From assembly GCF_035982055.1 (NCBI RefSeq), contig NZ_CP108427.1, positions 5,641,001-5,705,000 of the forward strand: DNA of 64,000 nucleotides, read 5' to 3'. This document shows, piece by piece, positions 60,867 through 64,000 of the stretch. The translations under genes and the position numbers were made by a program. The notes beneath the pieces were generated by a model, which worked only from the letters and a program-made list of their open reading frames with translations, was not told the DNA's origin and did not search any database. Positions within the stretch are counted from its first letter, which is position 1, and each line of letters starts with the position of its first letter. This DNA comes from Streptomyces sp. NBC_01288. GTDB taxonomy: Bacteria > Actinomycetota > Actinomycetes > Streptomycetales > Streptomycetaceae.

Positions 60867-61442
60867 TCAGACGTTCACGCCGAAGTCCTGGGCGATGCCG
60901 ACCAGGCCGGAGGCGTAACCCTGGCCCACCGCGCGGAACTTCCACTCCGCGCCGCTGCGGTACAGCTCGCCGAAGACCATCGCCGTCTCCGTCGCCGCGT
61001 CCTCGGAGAGGTCGTAGCGGGCGATCTCGGCGCCGCCGGCCTGGTTCAGGATGCGGATGTACGCGTTGCGGACCTGGCCGAAGTTCTGCGAGCGGGTCTC
61101 CGCGTCGTAGATCGAGACCGGGAAGACGATCTTCTCGACGTCCGCCGGGAGGCCGGCCAGGTTGACGTTGATCGCCTCGTCGTCGCCCGCGCCCTCGCCC
61201 GTGCGGTTGTCGCCGGTGTGGACGATCGTCTGGTCCGGGGTCGACTTGTTGTTGAAGAAGATGAAGTGACCGTCCGAGTAGACCTTGCCCTCGGGGTTGA
61301 CCGCGATCGCCGAGGCGTCGAGGTCGAAGTCCGTGCCGGTGGTGGTGCGGACGTCCCAGCCGAGGCCTACGGTGACGGCCGTCAGGCCCGGGGCCTCCTT
61401 GGTGAGCGAGACGTTGCCACCCTTGGACAGGCTTACAGCCAT
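60867..61442 (-). CDS. TerD family protein (calcium-binding stress protein)
   Basis: The 191-aa protein begins MAVSLSKGGNVSLTKEAPGL and contains VTVGLGWDVRTTTGTDFDLD and GAGDDEAINVNLAGLPADVE, the acidic loops that bind calcium, plus NAYIRILNQAGGAEIARYDL. TerD proteins are linked with tellurite resistance, stress and development; in Streptomyces TerD paralogues affect differentiation. No ter operon genes (terB, terC) are adjacent. Confidence 0.95.
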   Translation of the reverse strand: MAVSLSKGGNVSLTKEAPGLTAVTVGLGWDVRTTTGTDFDLDASAIAVNPEGKVYSDGHFIFFNNKSTPDQTIVHTGDNRTGEGAGDDEAINVNLAGLPADVEKIVFPVSIYDAETRSQNFGQVRNAYIRILNQAGGAEIARYDLSEDAATETAMVFGELYRSGAEWKFRAVGQGYASGLVGIAQDFGVNV

Positions 61443-61636
61443 TGTTGGGAGTCCTTCCCTCGTTGCGGTGCGGGCTTCGTACTGAGGACGAAGCTACCGG
61501 TACCTGTATGAACGCCAAGAGGGGTACCGAAGGTTCCAGGCGACTTTACTTTCTTTACCCGCGCCCCTCGGTGGTCCGCGGGACTCCTGTGGAAATGGGA
61601 GTGACGTGGACCGGACAGCTGCGCGACCATGGGGAC

Positions 61637-62065
61637 ATGTCCGGTCCCTATCCCGTCCGCGGCTCCGTCTCCCTGCCCGAGGCCGAGCTCATGTGGCGTT
61701 TCTCGCGGTCGTCAGGGCCGGGCGGGCAGCACGTCAACACCAGCGACTCCCAGGTGGAGCTGCGCTTCGACCTCGCGAAGACCGAGGCCCTGCCCCCGGT
61801 GTGGAAGCAGCGCGCGCTGGAGCGGCTCGCCTCGCGGCTCGTCGACGGCGTCGTCACCGTACGGTCCTCCGAGCACCGCTCCCAGTGGCGCAACCGCGAG
61901 ACCGCCGCCGTACGCCTCGCGGCGCTCCTCGCGGAGGCCACCGCACCGCCGCCGAAGCCGCGCCGGGCGACCCGTATTCCGCGCGGTATCAACGAACGCC
62001 GGTTGCGGGAGAAGAAGCAGCGCTCCGACACGAAGCGGGGGCGGAACGGGCGGGGCTGGGGGTAG
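61637..62065 (+). CDS. Alternative ribosome-rescue factor ArfB/ICT1-like (GGQ protein)
   Basis: The ATG at 61637 (MSGPYPVRGSVSLPEAELMW) gives 142 aa. The catalytic GGQ lies in RFSRSSGPGGQHVNTSDSQV, the core of class I release factors; it lacks the codon-recognition domain and ends in a basic tail (RINERRLREKKQRSDTKRG-type). Such proteins hydrolyse peptidyl-tRNA on ribosomes stalled without a stop codon, the basic tail inserting into the mRNA channel. Confidence 0.92.
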   Translation: MSGPYPVRGSVSLPEAELMWRFSRSSGPGGQHVNTSDSQVELRFDLAKTEALPPVWKQRALERLASRLVDGVVTVRSSEHRSQWRNRETAAVRLAALLAEATAPPPKPRRATRIPRGINERRLREKKQRSDTKRGRNGRGWG

Positions 62066-62079
62066 TTCCGGTACCGGTT

Positions 62080-62340
62080 GGTTGTCACGTCCTCGGCTCG
62101 TACTCGGCCCGCACCGGACACGGATCTCGTACGGCAACGGGCGGTCGCCGACGCCTTCCTCGCCGCCGTGCGCGAGGGCGACTTCGACGCGCTGGTGAAG
62201 GTGTTCGCCCCGGACGTCGTCGCCCCCTCCGAGGGCGCCATGACCGCCGGCGCCGTAGCCCTGGCGACCGGCGCGACGAGCTTCGCGCACTTCGCCGCCC
62301 TCGCACGGCTCGCCTCGGTGGACGGTGTCGCCGGCATCGC
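62080..62340 (+). pseudogene. C-terminal fragment of an ECF sigma factor (SigJ/SnoaL-like domain)
   Basis: The frame reads DTDLVRQRAVADAFLAAVRE, then GDFDALVKVFAPDVVAPSEG and FAHFAALARLASVDGVAGIA, matching the SnoaL-like tail of ECF41/SigJ-type sigma factors. No sigma region 2 or 4 precedes it, and the end runs into the antisense strand of the GNAT gene. It is a remnant. Confidence 0.65.
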
Positions 62341-62751
62341 CTACGACAGCTCCAGCACCCCGACCGTCTCCCCCTCGCTCAGCTCTCCGTTGGGCCGGAA
62401 ACCCAGCCCCAGGTAGAACTTCGCGGGGCCCAGTGGACCCTCGTGCCACGTCACGTACAGCTCCTTGCCGCCTCGGCGGCGGATCTCCGCGGCGACCGAC
62501 TCCACCGCGAACCGGCCGTAGCCGCGCCCCTGTTCGTCCGCCGCGATGTTCAGCCGCCACAGACCGGAACGGATGACGGTGCCGTCCAGGTTCCAGTCGA
62601 TGTCGAGGAAGGCCATGAGGAAGCCGACCGGCCGGTCCTCGTCGACGATCAGGCGGGGCCAGGCGGTGCCCTGATGGACGTAGGCCTCGGCGAGGGACTT
62701 CATGACGGGGGAGACCGCGAACTCCTGGTCGGGGCGGACCCGTATGCCCAT
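62341..62751 (-). CDS. GNAT family N-acetyltransferase
   Basis: The 136-aa frame (MGIRVRPDQEFAVSPVMKSL) contains PWRLI-type AWPRLIVDEDRPVGFLMAFL and the acetyl-CoA loop ADEQGRGYGRFAVESVAAEI. Protein-like sequence continues upstream without a start codon (VTRLNIDAAMGIRV), and another frame has a good start MTPITAAVPG; a one-base shift near 62770 may have separated them, so the N-terminus is uncertain. Confidence 0.75.
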   Translation of the reverse strand: MGIRVRPDQEFAVSPVMKSLAEAYVHQGTAWPRLIVDEDRPVGFLMAFLDIDWNLDGTVIRSGLWRLNIAADEQGRGYGRFAVESVAAEIRRRGGKELYVTWHEGPLGPAKFYLGLGFRPNGELSEGETVGVLELS

Positions 62752-62925
62752 GGCGGCATCGATGTTGAGCCGGGTGACTCTTCGAGGCGCGGCCCGGGAA
62801 CGGCGGCGGTGATCGGCGTCATGCGTGCACGGTAAGTGGGTCGATCACCGGCGGGGCCACCGAATTGGCAGTCACCCCAACTGCCGTTACCGGCCAGGAG
62901 TGCCGTCCCCCCGCCCCCCCGCTGC

Positions 62926-63510
62926 CTACCCCAACTGCCGGTACCGCCCCCGGAAGTACGACAGCGGACCCCCCTCCGCACTCCCCACCTCCGCCGTCAG
63001 CACCCGCCCGATGACCAGCGTGTGATCCCCCGCCGGGACCCGCTGTTCCGTCCGGCACTCCAGCGTGGCCAGGGCTCCCCGTACCAACGGAGCCCCGGAC
63101 GCCTCCCCGTGGACGTAGGGAATGTCGTCGAACAGCAGCCGGTCGCTGATGCGGCCCTTCATCGCGAAGCGGCCCGCGATGTGGCGTTGGCTCTCGGAGA
63201 GGACGGAGACGGCCCACAGGGGCTGTTCGTCGAGGAGGTCGTCCATGCGGGAGCCGTTGCGGAGGCTGACCAGGACCAGGGGCGGGTCCAGGGAGACCGA
63301 CATGAACGCGGTCGCCGTCATGCCGACGTCCTCGCCGACCGGGGCCTGGGGGTCGTCCGGGTCGTAGGGCTCCTCGTGCGCGGTCACCAGGACCACGCCC
63401 GCGGCCAGTCGCGCGAGGGCGGCGCGGAACTCGTCGTTGCTCACCCCCACAGCATGCCCGGAGGGAACGGTCTTGATGATCGAGGTGGTCTGCGACGCGG
63501 TGTTCAGCAC
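62926..63510 (-). CDS. Flavin reductase family protein
   Basis: This 194-aa protein (MLNTASQTTSIIKTVPSGHA, or shorter from VSNDEFRAALARLAAGVVLV) has the FMN-binding split-barrel fold: VGMTATAFMSVSLDPPLVLV, SLRNGSRMDDLL, HIAGRFAMKG, and DHTLVIGRVLTAEVGSAEGG. It uses NAD(P)H to reduce flavin for monooxygenases. No oxygenase partner is adjacent. Confidence 0.92.
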   Translation of the reverse strand: MLNTASQTTSIIKTVPSGHAVGVSNDEFRAALARLAAGVVLVTAHEEPYDPDDPQAPVGEDVGMTATAFMSVSLDPPLVLVSLRNGSRMDDLLDEQPLWAVSVLSESQRHIAGRFAMKGRISDRLLFDDIPYVHGEASGAPLVRGALATLECRTEQRVPAGDHTLVIGRVLTAEVGSAEGGPLSYFRGRYRQLG

Positions 63511-63815
63511 ACTCGAAACGCTAGCCTCGTGTGTTCGCGCACCACATCGGACCTGCGGCCCACTCGGGTCCTAGGACCAATGGCCCACGCGGCGGAACAT
63601 CGTCGTGCATCATGTCCACACACCCGCACAGTTTGCGTTCAGTTAACGCACAGGGAAAAAGCAGAAACTCCACTCAATTGTTCATCTTCTGCTGTGACTT
63701 GAGTCACAAGGGGTAGTAATTGTTGACCCTGTGTACCGAGTGGGCAGCGCGCTGTGATTCAGTGGCGGGGAAGATGACCCTTGATTCACTGCGAGGTCTC
63801 GGGGGGAGGGCGAGT
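63511..63815. other. Divergent promoter region between flavin reductase and GAF protein
   Basis: This 305-bp non-coding, relatively AT-rich stretch contains a CRP-like palindrome (63693-63708) and a possible -35 TTGACC at 63723-63728. No gene is seen. Confidence 0.5.
63693..63708. promoter_or_regulatory. CRP-like palindrome TGTGACTTGAGTCACA
   Basis: A perfect 7-bp dyad TGTGACT-TG-AGTCACA fits TGTGA-N6-TCACA, the Crp consensus, 108 bp upstream of the GAF gene start. Streptomyces Crp has a similar site. Confidence 0.55.
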
Positions 63816-64000
63816 ATGGAGACCGAGTCGGAACCCTACGTCCGTCTTGCGACCCTGCGACAACTGCACACGGTCATGGCGGACATGAACACCGCCCGCA
63901 GCCTGGCGGACACCCTTCAGACCGTCGCCGACGGCGTCGTCAAGGGTCTCGGGTACGAGCTGGCATGCGTCAACCTCGTCCGCCCCGACGGCGACCTCGT
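63816..64000 (+). CDS. GAF-domain-like protein, 3'-truncated by window edge
   Basis: The ATG is preceded by GGGGGGAGGG. The visible 61 residues, METESEPYVRLATLRQLHTV then MADMNTARSLADTLQTVADG and VVKGLGYELACVNLVRPDGD, resemble the beginning of a GAF sensor domain after a helical N-terminus. Such proteins include signalling or PucR-type regulators; the rest is outside the window. Confidence 0.75.
   Translation, partial: METESEPYVRLATLRQLHTVMADMNTARSLADTLQTVADGVVKGLGYELACVNLVRPDGDL

Overview
The window is high-GC actinobacterial DNA with Streptomyces-type genes: GTG starts, four-base ATGA/GTGA gene overlaps, lipoproteins with LAGC-type lipoboxes, MsiK, PhoRP, a CarD-ispD-ispF-cysS block, SoxR and TerD. 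The gene order from the sedolisin protease to TerD resembles the Streptomyces coelicolor core around SCO4225-SCO4277 as I remember it. Most of the window is ordinary chromosome interrupted by one acquired block.

Layout. 1-6.2 kb: a partial secreted protein, a lipoprotein, a lone GIY-YIG nuclease, secreted and membrane proteins, an L7/L12-like protein and an S53 (sedolisin) protease. 5.9-9.5 kb: a SCO4226-like nickel-binding protein, a 51-aa Cys-rich peptide, then phoU divergent from phoR-phoP, with a three-unit PHO box between them. 9.6-20 kb: lipoprotein, CarD, the MEP isoprenoid genes ispD-ispF, cysS, rlmB, a DoxX membrane protein, a sugar-nucleotidyltransferase and MsiK, the shared ATPase of sugar ABC importers.

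At 20,240-20,313 lies a tRNA-Thr(TGT). Its 3' half is repeated exactly (43 bp) at 41,290-41,332. The roughly 21 kb between is an integrated element, now apparently immobile. It carries a decayed tyrosine integrase beside the tRNA, a phage head remnant (decoration protein, major capsid protein E with an amber codon, head gene fragment), then two cargo modules. The first (23.1-33.1 kb) is a complete anti-phage island: cytosine-5 DNA methyltransferase with an unusual C-terminal Fe-S/HhH-like extension, Vsr nicking endonuclease, a small AbrB-like regulator, AIPR protein, DUF4420 PD-(D/E)XK protein, Z1 ATPase and GHKL/MutL-like ATPase. This matches the Mza (MutL-Z1-AIPR) defence family plus modification and Vsr. 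The second (33.5-40.4 kb) is a type VII secretion-associated set: WXG100/PPE-like proteins, a mycosin protease, a DUF1023 alpha/beta hydrolase and a lipoprotein, but no EccC or EccD.

41.3-64 kb returns to core chromosome: DUF4037 protein, MFS exporter/GNAT pair divergent from a LysR regulator, an APH(6)-like kinase, a rhomboid-like protein, an FAD oxidoreductase, a SoxR-boxed quinone oxidoreductase-MFS operon, a pentapeptide-repeat protein, an M1 metallopeptidase lipoprotein, a GNAT-Nudix fusion, an OmpR/sensor-kinase pair, DUF1266 and TerD proteins, an ArfB-like rescue factor, an ECF sigma remnant, a flavin reductase and the start of a GAF-domain protein with a CRP-like site upstream.
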